A stretch of 64,000 bases of DNA from Platerodrilus igneus (GCA_036346225.1 JARFIW010001108.1:4486501-4550500), one strand, 5' to 3'; counted from the stretch's first letter, positions 10,836 to 23,917 are shown. Translations and numbers: made by a program. Notes: generated from the sequence alone by a model not told the origin.

Positions 10836-12930
10836 CAACTGTTATAAAACTTCCAATATCAAAGGCTAGTTGATTATCGTTCACTTTTTGATATTTATCT
10901 TTAGCTTTCGGTATCTCTGTAATACTTTAATATGAGGCGTAAGTTACATATGATAAAAACTAAATGATTTTTAGGCAAAGTATCAGAGCGCGTTGTAAAT
11001 ACTTGACCTTAATGAATATAAAAATGGCTACAGATATTAACTTCAATCAACAGTGTTCGTTTTACACAAAAATGGCAAAGGATTTTTATTTTACGATCAG
11101 AATTTATAAAAACCTACACGACAAATTTATAGGATGAAACGTGGCTGCCTCCTTCCAACTTTCAAGAGACGCCCCTGAATTTGTTATCGAAAAATGTATA
11201 TGGTTGGATGAGTAAGTATCAAAAATCTTATTGAAATATCTTTTGTGTTCTTTGGATAATAGAACAACTCTAACTTCATCTAATTCCCCTTAAAGAATCA
11301 ATAACTCCATAGAGAACATTTTAGGACATACCTTTATAAGAAGTTTGTCTATTTTGAACTAAAAAAATACTACTGTACAATTTTGAAATACCATGCATAC
11401 GTTGGTTTCATAACTGAGAAACTAATGACTTTCAGTTTTTGGAAGTAGTAGTTGTTTAGAAAGTAGCCCATTTGATGATATAAAAATCAAGATTATGCGA
11501 TCAATATGACAGTTTGATAGAAATATTCTGCCTGAATTTATATAAAGTCTCAAACCTCAGTTTAAACGAAGTGGAGTTGTAGAGAAGATCAAAATAATCC
11601 CAAATGTGATTAATCAAGTGTTCAGGTTTTATGTTTTTCTTTTGAAAATCTATGGCCAATGCATACAGAGGTCAAAAATGCAAGGTATACTTCTAGAATT
11701 TTTTGTTTCTACCGCCTTAAACGATGTTCTTGTGAATCATAAAAATTGATATCTTCGTCTAGAATTTATAATGATGCTCAATAACAAATGTTACTACAAG
11801 TAAAATGGTTTTATTTGAAAAACGTTCTTAATCAATGAAAATTCCAATGAGGTTGATAGAATACAACAACCTTCGCAAATTTTTTGTCAAATTACTGTTT
11901 TTCCAAGGCAATATACATTCTCATAAAAAGTGTATGCCAGTATAAGAACTTATTTAGAGATTTCATCAAAACCAGTATAATTATTACTTTTTAAGTGTTA
12001 TATCACAAATATTGGAATATTCTGCATCTGCTTAAATACAGAGTTGGTATCTTGTGTTATTTTTTTAATGCCTTGAAAGCATGATAATTACTTTAAATCT
12101 CAAAGGTTGTTGCATTTCTTTTACTTTCTTTATTGTAGAGGTTAGCGGTTAATGAAATAAATCAAATTTTTCAAACAGATCCACATAAAAATCACGATTA
12201 AGGTCTGGTGAATACAGCAGTTATTGAACTGCACCTCTTGGTCTTATTTAAAGGTTTGTGCTGGAGGAAGACTGTCATTTTGCTACCTAAATCCAGGGTG
12301 TGTTTTTCAAGGTTTTTTCAATAATCCCACTACATGATTTTAAAAAAGTGTAATAGTTTCTGTTTTGTGATGTTTTAACCACTTAATTACTGCCTGAACG
12401 ATGCTATCTTCAATATTAGTCTAGTCTTAATCAATTTATCATTTCACATCCCTCGCTAGTTACAAAAAACAAGTAGGAGATTCTGAATGGATGAAACGAA
12501 CCTTTAAATGTTATAAAAAAAACAGTAAAAGCCAAATATAATGTTAAGTGTTTTAGTGTTTGAAGTCTTAAAGTCTATAAAAAGTTGCTAGTTTCTCCAA
12601 ATTGACAGTAGAACAAAAACCAGGTTTTTAGAATCTGAAAAAAAAACAGTGTTGATAATGTAATAAGACTTGGAAAATTGTTCTATGGGTTTTATCACTT
12701 GGAAAAAACGATGCACTCAAGCTGTAACAAATCAGCATAAAATATTCATTTGCTTCTGCAAATAAAACTACTGGTACAACTCCGTTGAAAGATTTTTGTA
12801 GTGACGAAGTATAACTATTTCTTATAGAAAAGTGGAACTCACAATGATAATCGAATTTGAAGTCATTGACGAAGAAAGACGGTGTAATGTTGTTTCACAA
12901 TAGTTTGGAAATATTGATGGATAAATACAA
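10836..12930. other. AT-rich sequence, mostly unrecognised
   Basis: No supported gene. Near 12180-12330 the minus strand reads YSPDLNRDF, which recalls mariner transposases, but the match is too short to claim. From 12680 there may be more of the pogo-like fragment described next. Confidence 0.35.
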
Positions 12931-12934
12931 GCAT

Positions 12935-13050
12935 CAACAATCAAGGATTTTAATGCCAGTGAAACAGGTATTGTAATTGTCTAATACCAAGAGAAAAATT
13001 ACGCAAAAGGTCAAAAAAAGATTGAGTACGCACACGTTCAGAGCCTGAAA
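12935..13050 (+). pseudogene. pogo/Tigger-like transposase scrap
   Basis: A short + strand stretch reads KDFNASETGIVIV, a stop, then NYAKGQKKIEYAHVQS. In pogo/Tigger (DDE_1) transposases the matching core is IFNxDETGxxTV followed by a KGKKQVGxxTSAERG-like segment. The first catalytic D of DETG is changed to S here. Only about 35 codons are readable, so the family call rests on one motif. Confidence 0.4.
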
Positions 13051-14304
13051 AATGGCATTTTATATTTTCGCAAGCGAATAGCATCACATCTTAAGAAAAA
13101 GTTGCCACTAGAAAGCTAAGCTTCTTTGATTCTGACATGTTAAGAGAACTAGTAAGAGGAGCGGTAGAAAATATATAAGAACAAAATTCAATGAATCTAA
13201 TTTTTGGGCAGTCCACAGCATCTTTTATTGACTCCTAACCTGGGGCTCATTTAGTTTTATCCCAGTAGTTTATTTTAACATTGTGTTTAAGTTAGTCTTG
13301 GATTTAGTTGAACGTCGTTATATAGTTTTCCACTTATTGTGTCCGTACTTAGAGCCCTAAATAAATTGTAAAGATTTTGTTTATATTAATTAAATCTAGA
13401 CTTACGTTTTATATTAACGGCAGAGTTTTATACACTCGTATTTCAACGCGCACTTTTACTATATACTCCACTTTCACTAAATTGAAATTTACGTAATAAT
13501 TTGGTTTCAACTATTACAGTCAGCACGTCGATCATGGAATCTTCTCCCTTATTTGCTCCGGTTGGTTTTAGAGATGAATTCCTTCCCGAACGTTCCACAT
13601 GCTCTTATTGGTTGAAAGCCCGCTATCTGTTATTAGACCATGGCAAAGGCGTTGCGATTATGTGTACAACCTGTGGGGTTTTATTCGAATTGTAAACTTT
13701 ATACGTTTAAATTTGCACGTACATCAAAGCTTTGTATTGGAGTTTGTTTACAACTGTTATATCATGTATGCTTAAAACTGCACGTAGTCGTAATTTGAAT
13801 ATCCATATTTGATCTGTTTTGGGTTTTATTAAATATGACAACTTATATACATTTCAAACCGCGCGTACGCTTTCGCTTCAGTATCTATATCCTTTTCTAT
13901 TTACATACTCTTATTGACTTTTTGCCTTATGAAATACGCTTGTTTTAAAAAGTTTGTTTATTGTAAGCACGTATTGATTACTTTCTTACGCTAATGCGTC
14001 TTGAAAAAAATTTTGCTTTACGATTATATTTCTTCAAATATGCCGAATTTGTATTTATTTTTGAGCTTAGATGTTTTAAATGTTTTAAAATTGATTGAAT
14101 TGCGTTTGCAATTATTCATATCGATGAATGTGGTTAAGCTATTGCTGAATGTGCTTCCTTTAATCAACTGTAGCTTGTTCTTCGCATTTGCTTTTGTATA
14201 ATGAACGAATTATGTACATTTTATGATTTAAACGTTTGGTTTTCGTGGTTTTATGATGTTTAAATGAAGTATTCCTCCTTTGTGACCTTATATACCCTTA
14301 AATA
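13051..14304. other. No gene recognised; CpG-richer patch at 13440-13900
   Basis: Mostly AT-rich. Between 13440 and 13900 CpG dinucleotides become more frequent, with a CCAAT-box-like ATTGGTTGAAAG near 13608. This could mark a promoter region, but no coding exon with a convincing product was found. A 64-codon open frame at 13501 has no recognisable domain. Confidence 0.3.
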
Positions 14305-15299
14305 ACCTTATTATCATAGCATATACACTGTCCTATCATGTCACTTATTTGTTTGAGAAAATAGTTGATGTTATTGCACCAATAATTAATTAAATATTTC
14401 AAAGTGATATAACTAGCAAATAGCTTTTAAGCTATGAACTAACATGTATTGGTTTGTTAAAGTTGGTTTGATTACAAATATCTTTGCCACCATTTATTTT
14501 TATTATCATTATCTTGAAACATATCAGTCTTTACAAAGTAACGTATGCATTTAGTTATTCAGAATTTATGTGACTATAAAAAAAATTTTACATTATCTCT
14601 TTGTGGACGTTTAGTTTAGATTTGTTTAAATTTCGTCTCAAATAGATACAGTGATTTATTAGCTTATATCATGTAAGAACTGCATGAATCGTTAATACGA
14701 CTTTCTAATTAATTTGACATTGAATCATCCTTGGATATGAATTAAGATAGCTGATAATAACGTCTGCGTTAGTGACTGTTGTTGATTGTGTTAATGTACT
14801 TTAAAATTCTTGTTTTTAATTAAACTATTTTATTTATTCAGGTTTAGGTAGTATTTTTAATTTTCAAAGTAACTTTCTTCGCCTTACTAATTTTCCATAA
14901 TATCATTGAGCAAACTTCGATGATATAATCTGTTACTTTGCTGGGGTTTGAAAGGTTATCTACTATGGTGTTGACCTTTTTATTTTGCGTTTATATTATT
15001 TTGATGAACAAAGTTCATTATTATTTTATATTTGTAACACATTAATTACATTTAAATGATATATTTTGTTTTCTGATAACATAAGTTATGTCTTATTTCC
15101 TGTATTAATATTTATGGAATTATCAATTTATAGGGTATGGCTAGCATGCATCAGCGTAACTTTCAATTTCGTTTGGCATTTGTCAAGCATATCTGACAGT
15201 GTCAAGTGTTTTGATTTATGTCAGATATAGACAGTAACTGATGCCTAAAATTTACATCTAAAGCCAACTATTAAACGCAATTATAAGATATTACATAGG

Positions 15300-15445
15300 A
15301 CAAGTTGATTATTAGCAGGTTGACGTACAAAGTCGAAGGTTACACGTTCAAGTCTTATCTGAGGCCTTATATTTTCTATCTGTCAATTACTAGGTCGATT
15401 TGAAATGATCATTTAGGCTTTGCATAAAAGTCCAAATTATAATTT
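15300..15445 (+). repeat. tRNA-like module B1 (SINE-like)
   Basis: A-box-like CAAGTTGATTATTAGCAGG at 15301 and B-box-like ACGTTCAAGTCTT (15343-15355), then the shared tail with GGCTTTGCATAAAAGTCCAAA. Confidence 0.5.
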
Positions 15446-15679
15446 CACCTTATTAACGAATATTGTAATGTTAATAATCAAGGTGTCTTATTCCATTACC
15501 TTATATTTGTATATAATAGCTGGCTTTAGCTGTGAATTTTAACGTTCCTTTTTGCCTATATCTGACATTGTCGAGAAAACTTGATCTTGTCAGATATCAT
15601 TAATAAAGATGCTAAATGTAATTGAAAAGTAGGTTGATGTATGGTAGCATACATGATTTAGATTTGTCTGTATTTCTAG

Positions 15680-15832
15680 TTGTGGCTCAATTGATTAGCA
15701 CATTGACTTACAAAGTTGAAAAGTGCAGGTTGAAATCCTGTCCTAGGCCTTATATTGTCCATATTTCAACTACTAGATGCAATTTGAAATGGTCATCTAG
15801 GCTTTGTATAAAAGCCTAGATTATTAAATATT
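15680..15832 (+). repeat. tRNA-like module B2, best preserved
   Basis: GTGGCTCAATTGATTAGCA (15682-15700) closely fits a tRNA A box. GCAGGTTGAAATCCTGT (15725-15741) fits a B box with paired flanks like a T arm. The starts of the two boxes are about 43 bases apart, as in real tRNA genes. A full cloverleaf with acceptor stem is not evident, so I call it a SINE head rather than a tRNA gene. Confidence 0.6.
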
Positions 15833-16004
15833 AGTTGATCTGTATCAATTTGGTTGTGATTTATTATTTGATAAATTAAACTAAATAAATAGTTGAATAA
15901 AAAATAGTTTAATGTTATTGACGAATATTGTAGTATTACTAATCAACTTGCCTTATGAAATTAGTGTAAGTTTGAATTTAATAGTTAGATTTGTGATTTT
16001 GAGA

Positions 16005-16145
16005 ATACAGTCAAAAATTACAGGTTGGAATTTGGTCCGGGACATTATATTATCCATCTTTTAATTACTAATTTGATTTAAAATGATCATTTGGGCTTTG
16101 CATAAAAGTCTAAATTATAATTTCATATTATTAATGATACCATTC
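16005..16145 (+). repeat. tRNA-like module B3, head partly lost
   Basis: B-box-like CAGGTTGGAATTTGG at 16021 and the conserved tail GGCTTTGCATAAAAGTCTAA near 16096. Counterpart of module A3. Confidence 0.4.
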
Positions 16146-16669
16146 TGCCTTTGGGATTTGAGTATGTTATAAGCATAGTGGCTATGGAAATATTAGTTCG
16201 ATTTGTATAGATAAATTTGCTTAGTTAGTAAATTCACAGATATATCTTATATGCTTTGAATTAATTTAAACTGTGGACTACAGATATATTTGATTTTTTA
16301 TTATATCTATTGCTTTAAAGGCAGGAAACGAACAACGTTTCGGGAAATATGTTATTTTTCTACATTAAAGTATGTTTGTAACACCCAAATTGCAAAGACA
16401 AGACATATTTGTATGGTCATCTATTAAATAACGGTATTGATTTGTACAAACTTCTGTACCTTTTTGGCTTTAGTGCTGGTTTTAACCACCTGAGGGCGGT
16501 TTATTTATATTTTTGCCGACATACAGAATTTTCTTCGAGCTTATAGTGTGATTGCTTTGATTTCATTAGGACTAAAACTACTTCGTTCTGACCGGCTCAA
16601 AAGGCCGAAACCAGATCAATGGATGTTTTTCCTCTTTATGATATGATCTAGTAATTGTTTTGCAGTGGT

Positions 16670-16785
16670 TATGCAAATATTAGTTCAATTTGTATGGATT
16701 AATTTGCTTAGTGATTTACAGATACGTCTTATATACTTCGAATTAATTTAAGGTACGGATTGCAGAAATCTTTGCTTTTTTATAA
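16670..16785 (+). repeat. Extra tandem copy of the right edge of repeat B
   Basis: Matches 16165-16300: both carry a GTGGTTATG/GTGGCTATG start, TTTGCTTAGT, then CTTCGAATTAATTTAA or CTTTGAATTAATTTAA. The 16461-16669 interval between the copies is unrelated sequence. Confidence 0.6.
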
Positions 16786-19600
16786 GGGGGTCACGAGAGA
16801 TCATTGAAACCTAAATTCTACAAATAAATCCTACCAAGATAAAAGAATCAGGAAATTTTTTTTCCGAAAATTCATGGTTAAATCCTGTATAATACAAGCG
16901 TACTTTTATTCATTGATGCACAACCGAAAAATCCGCGTGTATAAATAATCACCCTGTATGATATAAGCATATTGCAAATACATAGCAAATAATGTAAGCC
17001 ACATATGTAAAAATAATCATGTTTGATATCTTAAAACGCATTAAATGTGAATGCAAATTATCACTCTAAAATAAATACAAAGCCATTCGTTTGTAATAAA
17101 AATGCCCTTTCCGTGCATAAAAATAAATAATTTTGCGTATTAAAATCCCAAGTTTTATCTTAATTGTGTGTATTATAACACGTTTTACCGTGAAAGCAAA
17201 TATTTTCTATAGAATAGCACTTCGTTTGCATTATAAAGCTTTAAATTAATCATATAAATTGACTTTTATATTACATAAATTCATTTCAAATAAAGAATTT
17301 TCTAGAATATTAGGAATATAGAAAATGCATCATCCGTACTTAGAACAACGTAAAACCTAATTAATAAATTAAAATTTATTCCGCGAATCCGCCAGAACAT
17401 TAAAAAACCCACAAAAATAGATAAGAATTATTTAATAGGTTTCGCAATCAGTGTAGGAAAGATACGATGCGACACAATAACCTTGGGAGATAGAGTAAGA
17501 CGGATAGCGCACATAAATCAACACTAACGGAGTAATAAAATGTGGAGATTTTAACGCTAATGAGAAATTTAGAAATCTTACATCACTGCGGTATTTTATA
17601 TTTGAATTTTACTTTAAAATACAATCCCACTTCAAGATTATATATTTCCTTTAAAATGATGAGCACTACCTTTTGATGTTTTCGATTACTGGCTCATAAA
17701 TATTTAATTCGAACGTTTTCTAATTAATGGTTCACGGATAATTAATTCAATTAATACAACGCATAATTTCAATCTACACATCACGCAACCATGTATTAAA
17801 ATGTAATTATCTATGAAAACTATATGCAGTGTCTTGTCTGCTTTACGGTTTTATAATAAGCCATTGTCCTGGATTCTACTAGGATACAATGTATTTAAAA
17901 GAATAATGTTATACCTTATTATCTGAATTATTTTTGTACAAACAAAATTTGAAATATAATTAAGATTAAATGTTCGAAATCTATCATATAAGGTGAATCC
18001 ATATTTTAGTTTATCCAATTGAAATTTACTAAATTTCCCTTCCCCATCTAATTTATAACTAGTGTAACACAATACAACGCGTTATAGGCAACATCAATTG
18101 TCACATTTTAGAAGGCAACAATTTTGTTTTGCAAGATAAGAAAAGGTAAAAATCTTATTAGAGAGATATACCAAAGGATCTGTAGATTTTGTAAAATTGA
18201 AATGTTCAAGGTTGTATTTATTTAAAATCTAAACTTTTAAAACATTACAAAGGTATTTAAGATTAAATTTTCTTGAACGTAGACATAATTTGTGTTGGTA
18301 ATACTAACAGACATTATTGTTACAATGTGCAGAAACTTGCTTGTTTATCTTACTTTAAAGATCACTTTTAAATACACATTTTCATGTAAACGTTGAATTT
18401 TTCAGCTTCGATTATTTTATTATCTGCACTTACTTTATATCCTTTACGTGTACTATTAATAAACAATACTCAAACTTATATGTTACAATCAATAGACTGC
18501 AAACGCGTAACTAACTGATGTTTGTAATGTAAATGTTTTACTTTTCATCCTTTGTGTGTATTTACTTTATATCTATTAAGTCTTATTTATACAATACTTA
18601 AATTTATATGTTAAAATCAGCAGAATATAAATGTCTAACTAACTTATGTTTCTAAGATGTTTTTAAATATGAAAGACTTCTAGGCCGTGTTCATATAAAT
18701 TACTATATTGAGTTTATTACTAGTTTGTTGCATTTTAACTATCTATTTTATATTATAATTGCTAATTTGACAGTTATGTAAATGCGTATGAGTTACATCA
18801 CATGATGCAGTTTAACATAATAATATCATACGAAGATAAAATGACATAATACAGTGGGTCTAATATTGACACTTATTACATTGAAGTACCTATGATTTTT
18901 CACTCTGCGACTGTAATACAATTTTCATGATGTAGTTTCTGACTACCATCAAATTTCATTGTACCTTCTTTAGAAGCCACATAGGTAGATAAAGAAAGCA
19001 AAAGTTAGATAATGGACACCTTTTTCAATATAACTCACCACTTCAAGGTATTGGTAAAAAGTGTTTTTCCTACCATTCTTACTCGTGCTAAAGAGTCAAT
19101 TCTCATTGTCCTAGGGTAGTCATACAGCTGTTGTTTACCAGTTTCCAACAGAAAATCGAATAAATGTTCAAAAAAGGTGCTTAATTTAAATATTATGTTA
19201 TGATGGAAGTATGTACAACTATTTAATACGAAAAGGGATATGATAAACCTCAAAATGACATGTAACAAGTTAAGTGTATAATTAGTCTTGTATTTAATAG
19301 AAAATGGATAAAATTACTTTTTTGTGCTTATATTTCTGTTAAATAATTTTTTGAAATATATAGCTTTACTTGTTATCACACTGTGAAAATCATACGATAC
19401 CAAAAAGAGCTTGATATTTATTTTGAAAAATGTTCTGTTTAACTGTTTCACCAATTTAGATGACTCAGGGAAGTCTCGCCTAGCAACACTTGATTCAAAT
19501 ATTAATATCTTTTTATCCAGGTTTAATTTGTTCTTTAGTTCAAAATCATAGATGCCGTAAAATGTAAATATTCAAATATTATCCTTTTTATATTTGTTTT
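16786..19600. other. AT-rich sequence upstream of the carrier exons
   Basis: Probably intron of the carrier gene at 19628, or intergenic. I searched for the missing first carrier repeat (a PLDLVKTRLQ-like motif) on the + strand and did not find it. Confidence 0.4.
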
Positions 19601-19627
19601 ATTTTTAATATTATATTTTGTTTTCAG

Positions 19628-20368
19628 TCTCTTACACGCTGTGTACCAGGAGTAGGTTTATATTTTTGCTCCCTTGACACTTTAAAAACTCATTTTACTC
19701 CCGGTAGGATTCCAAGTCCTTTAGAATCAATTGCCCTTGGTGTATTTGCACGTTGCATGAGCGGAGTTGCTCTTATTCCCATAACAGTCGTTAAAACGAG
19801 GTATGTATAAATTATCATTTTGATTTTTTTTTTGTATAATTTCCTTGTTGCAGATATGAAAGTGGTGTATATGGTTATAATAGTATTCGCTCAGCCTTAA
19901 GAGAAATATACCGAACTGAGGGTGTTCGAGGAATGACATGCGGTTTAGTACCAACACTGTTTAGGGATGCTCCATTCTCTGGTCTTTATTTAATGTTTTA
20001 TACACAAAGCAAACAGATGATTCCTTCAGGTACATCATTTATTTTTACATTTGTTGGATAGTAATTATTTTATGTTTATAGATTTGCTGAATTCTCCATA
20101 CTCTGCTCCAGTTCACTTTACTTGTGGTGTAGCAGCGGGAATTTTAGCATCTGTTGTAACCCAACCTGCCGATGTTCTCAAAACAAAAATGCAGCTTTAC
20201 CCTTCAAAGTTTAACGGAATTTGGTCGGTCGTTGTTTATGTGCATTCTAAATATGGAATCCAAGGCTATTTTAAGGGAATGGTTCCACGTATGCTACGTC
20301 GTACCTTAATGGCTGCTATGGCATGGACTGTATATGAACAATTAATTAGAAATATAGGTCTAAAATAG
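19628..20368 (+). CDS. SLC25A38: Mitochondrial glycine carrier SLC25A38, last three exons
   Basis: Member of the mitochondrial carrier family. SLC25A38 (yeast Hem25) moves glycine across the inner mitochondrial membrane for the first step of haem synthesis. Three exons join in frame: 19628-19800, 19854-20029 and 20082-20368. Each is bounded by AG and GT, with introns of 53 and 52 bases. They encode about 211 residues, starting at [13 protein letters not shown] and ending [16 protein letters not shown]. Two of the three carrier signatures are present: [12 protein letters not shown], and [14 protein letters not shown] in the third repeat. [14 protein letters not shown] and [14 protein letters not shown] are near-diagnostic of this subfamily. 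The first exons, with the first signature, were not found upstream. The stop is TAG at 20366-20368. Nothing suggests damage, so the gene is probably functional. Confidence 0.92.
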
Positions 20369-20840
20369 TGCAGTATATTATTCACCATTGTAAATTGAAG
20401 TAAAATGCACCAAAGAAAGATACAATGTTCCTAGGTAAATTGTTTCTATTTTAGTCAACAAATTAGTTTTCAGTATTGGATAAATCTATAAGTTGCGATT
20501 ACTACCATGGATTTTTATTTTAAAATTAAAAATAGAAAAATGTAAAAATTTATCTTAGTTATTCTGTTATTTGAACACCGTGTCTTTTTATTTGTTGATT
20601 ACTGTATATGCGATATTATTTTGTTAGTACTGCACCAAGATTTTAGAAATATATTTTTTATTACTTTTTGAACTTTATTGTGGCTCTTATCTACTATGGG
20701 GTTTATTTATATGGCTATGTTATAAGAAATATTGGTTATATAATTTGACTGGTAATGATATTGCATTTCAAAATGCAGTATTGTTTTGCCATATTGTTCT
20801 ATTTAAAATTTTATATTTATTGTTATTTATAAATAAATCT
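20369..20840 (+). other. Probable 3' UTR of the carrier gene
   Basis: Follows the TAG stop. A canonical AATAAA lies at 20832-20837, and another AATAAA-containing stretch is near 20975. The actual cleavage site cannot be fixed from sequence. Confidence 0.5.
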
Positions 20841-21384
20841 GTTGAATTGGTTTTTGTATATTATTTAACAATTCACACGATATGTTGAATTCCTTTTGTA
20901 ATACTTCAGATAATGCAAGATGACTGATGTAAATGTATATGACGACACTTCTATAAAACACTATAAATACTGCAGGAATAAAATTTGTATAGTGTTAATT
21001 GTGATGCGGTGTATCATTACAGCTGTGCTGAAAGGTCAGAAAATATAAAATTCATTGGTAATAGGTTAATTTGCCATGAAGAAAAGATAACCTCACAAAT
21101 TGGAAATGATAATTACCTAAAGTACAAATTATATTATTAATGGAAATAAACCAACAAAGGGATATTTAATTCATGATAAGGATGTTATTATTAAATTAAT
21201 GGAAAATGCAATAACTAATTTAGAATTGTTATTAAGTAAAAAATTTGCTAATTTACAAAAATGATAAACCAAAACTCGTAGACGTTTTTTTCGTATGCTC
21301 AAAGTCTGGGCTTGATTATTGGGGCATTCCAGAGTGGCTCTTGAAAGGAATGGAGACTTTGGACAAGTAGTGCATTGACAAGTC

Positions 21385-21465
21385 TTCTATTACATAACCC
21401 CTAAAGGGTTATTGTCTTATTAGCCATAACCCTAAAGGGTTATTGTCTCATTAGCCATTACGAAA
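21385..21465 (+). repeat. Two-copy tandem repeat with CCCTAAAGGG cores
   Basis: The unit ATAACCC(C)TAAAGGGTTATTGTC plus TTAGCCAT-like spacer occurs twice, about 31 bases apart. Each unit contains a small palindrome (AACCCTAAAGGGTT). Confidence 0.7.
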
Positions 21466-21524
21466 AATTTACACAAAAAAATTAGTAAGCCAATTTATTT
21501 CCAAATTTCTGTTGAATATACATT

Positions 21525-21642
21525 AACTGCATATGCAATTCAATGCAACAATAAAATTTAAAAACTAACAATAGATAACTAACCTCAAATAAAAATGATG
21601 GATTAGGGATTTTGTACCGCATTATACAAGATGGATTTTGTA
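21525..21642 (+). repeat. Direct repeat, left copy (pairs with 23505-23630)
   Basis: About 115 bp repeated in the same orientation 1.98 kb downstream. Shared marks are TAACTGCATATGCAATTCAA, CAATAGATAACTAACCTCAA and AAAATGATGGATTAG. Could be the ends of a degraded LTR-type element, or two members of a dispersed family. Confidence 0.65.
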
Positions 21643-23504
21643 ATGCTTCGCCCTCCTCTGTCCTAAGTTACAATCAAAGAAACAAGGAACGGGTTACCCA
21701 ATACATATATAATCGAATGCCAACTCTATCTCACTTCTTACGGTTCAAAATTTCAATACAAGGGTCCACTTACCTATTCCATAAGGTTGTCAACTATTTC
21801 TGATCCAACGGCCTTCACTCTACTTCCCTCAAATGCCTCGTCTCCTCTACAGCAGAGAGTACATGGACATTCCTCAGGGTGGTTAGGCCTAGAATTCTGA
21901 AACCGATACTGGTGAGTTAACTTACCCAAGAGTTTACAAAATATCTGTACCTAAATGTATTTCAACAAACCTCTTTTAATTATAATATATATATATCTCA
22001 ACATTCGTATCAAGTAATGAATTTAATAACCTTTAATATGGTGATATAACTATATACATTTCCTATATCGACATACTTGAATGCAATAAAAGAAATATCT
22101 CTTACTTAACTAAAAGTTACCTTAAGCCGGGTTGTTATATATTGTACTAATCACTGCAAATTCTACAGTTAAAACAAATTGGTCCCGAATTAAACATAGC
22201 CAATAACTCTTGATATTCTACACAAAATTCCTAATAATAATAAGCGGTAACGTTAATAATAATGTCCAAAAATTCCAATCTTAATCTAGCAACTTAATAA
22301 CATTCATGTAAAAGCATATATATAACTATATAAAAGTTCATACTTACACCCCCACGTGTATGCATGCATATACACGTCCGTTCTCTCGAACCATTTATTC
22401 AAAGATTCACCCAATACCTGTTTCAGGTATGCAATACCCACTGTTGCTCCAATCTCTACAATACCTCCGAGGTAACTTATCCTCACCAGAGTTGATAGTG
22501 CTTAGCACGGGTGTTGATAAATTTTGTGCTCGAAACTCTTGATATTCCCCTACTTCTGCACCAACTTGGCTTGGAATCGAGCTTCCAAAATCCGAACTTC
22601 CACAATCAATAAATAATGAACCGTATGGGTGGAGTTAGTTACGCCTTACAGCTTAACCATTTCGTTTTCTGATTACACTTAAATTTATTGCTATTTAATT
22701 CTCCTTAAGAGCCAAACTTATTTGTCCTCCATCAACTACTTAAATTCATTATTCTTCCCGTAATAAACATACTAACTTATTAGCTCTGTTCACTACCCAT
22801 TACTTTAATTTACGCGGGCATATAACTAATACTGCTACGCGGCATTGCAGCATAACCCGCACTAGCCCCGGGCTAGTTAGTTTTACATTTTCGTGCCTCC
22901 TTTCATATATTTTTGTCTTTGTGTGTTTTGGTGAGGCTTTGTGTGTCGTCTTTTTTTCTTCCCACTTACCGTAGTTATATACCTTTGATCACGTGACTGG
23001 TCTAGCTAATCGAAAATCTTATATATTTCACAATCTTAAATCCTCCCTACATGTGCTTTTAGGTTAATTGCTTAAATCAACTTTTATTACTGCCATTGCT
23101 AATTGAAACTACCCTATATTTAAATTTAAGTTATTCTGCAATATTCTAAAGTACTTCCTGTTAATATTTAATAGATATCACGAAAAATTACATATTATTA
23201 CGCACTTCCGGTTTCGAATTCTCTAGAACAAACTAGCATTTCTTTTGGCGCCTTAATTTAAAATCTTCTAAATTTCACAGGATGTTAGATATCAGTTGAT
23301 ATGTTATGTTCATTTAAGTTGTCAATTGTCACCCAAAATCAAACTAGGGTTGGATAACTATATTAATTCTGGTCAGTGATGGGTTATCTTTTAGATAGAA
23401 TTATCTGTGATTGGCAGAAAATATCATTTGAAATTTGGATTAATTTAAAAATGTTCTTGGGTGTAACAACCTTGAGGGGATAATTGAACAAGTGACCTAG
23501 AAGC
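21643..23504. other. Interval between direct repeats, no gene recognised
   Basis: Somewhat richer in C and G than its surroundings, but no reverse transcriptase, integrase, protease or other domain could be read on either strand. Confidence 0.35.
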
Positions 23505-23632
23505 ATCCATTAATTGCATATACAATTCAACAAAACACTAAAATTCAAAACAAACTGATAATAGATAACTAACCTCAAGTAAAAATGATGGATTAGAGAT
23601 TTCATACCCCATCATACAAGATGGTCCTTGGG
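23505..23632 (+). repeat. Direct repeat, right copy
   Basis: Same orientation as 21525-21642, diverged at roughly one base in eight. Followed by unrelated sequence. Confidence 0.65.
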
Positions 23633-23917
23633 ATAATTGATCGAGATTACCTAGAAGTGCGAACGAAAACCTTTTTGAAAGGAACGTGGTGCATGGAGTT
23701 TTTGAACGGCCCTGAGCCGTTCTTATGAATGGAATTCAACTACTATTGCCAAAAATTGTCCATGGAGCATAGCAGTTACAGAATCAGCGATGCGTACTGT
23801 ATAAATATTCAAGGACATATCAAACTGTCATTAATTACACCATTTTACAAAAGAGAATTATCCGTTATAATTAGTCGTAACTGAAATATGTATTATGGCT
23901 GACATTGTTAAAATGAA

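Larger units (their letters stand above)
14305..16460 (+). repeat. Dispersed repeat copy B, uninterrupted
   Basis: Collinear with copy A (655-1974 plus 7444-8250), without the two transposons. At 15667-15685 the sequence GTCTGTATTTCTAG marks the unoccupied site that in copy A holds both elements. It carries three tRNA-like modules. A further tandem duplication of its right edge (about 16155-16300) reappears at 16670-16785. Confidence 0.75.

Noticed and set aside
12050..12340. Possible mariner remnant on the minus strand (YSPDLNRDF)
   Set aside because: Only one nine-residue match; upstream and downstream boxes could not be read.
13501..13695. 64-codon open frame in the CpG-richer patch
   Set aside because: No domain and no splice signals that make sense; more likely promoter-type sequence.
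15680..15755. Genuine tRNA gene
   Set aside because: A and B boxes are present, but no convincing acceptor stem or anticodon arm; repeated copies fit a SINE head better.
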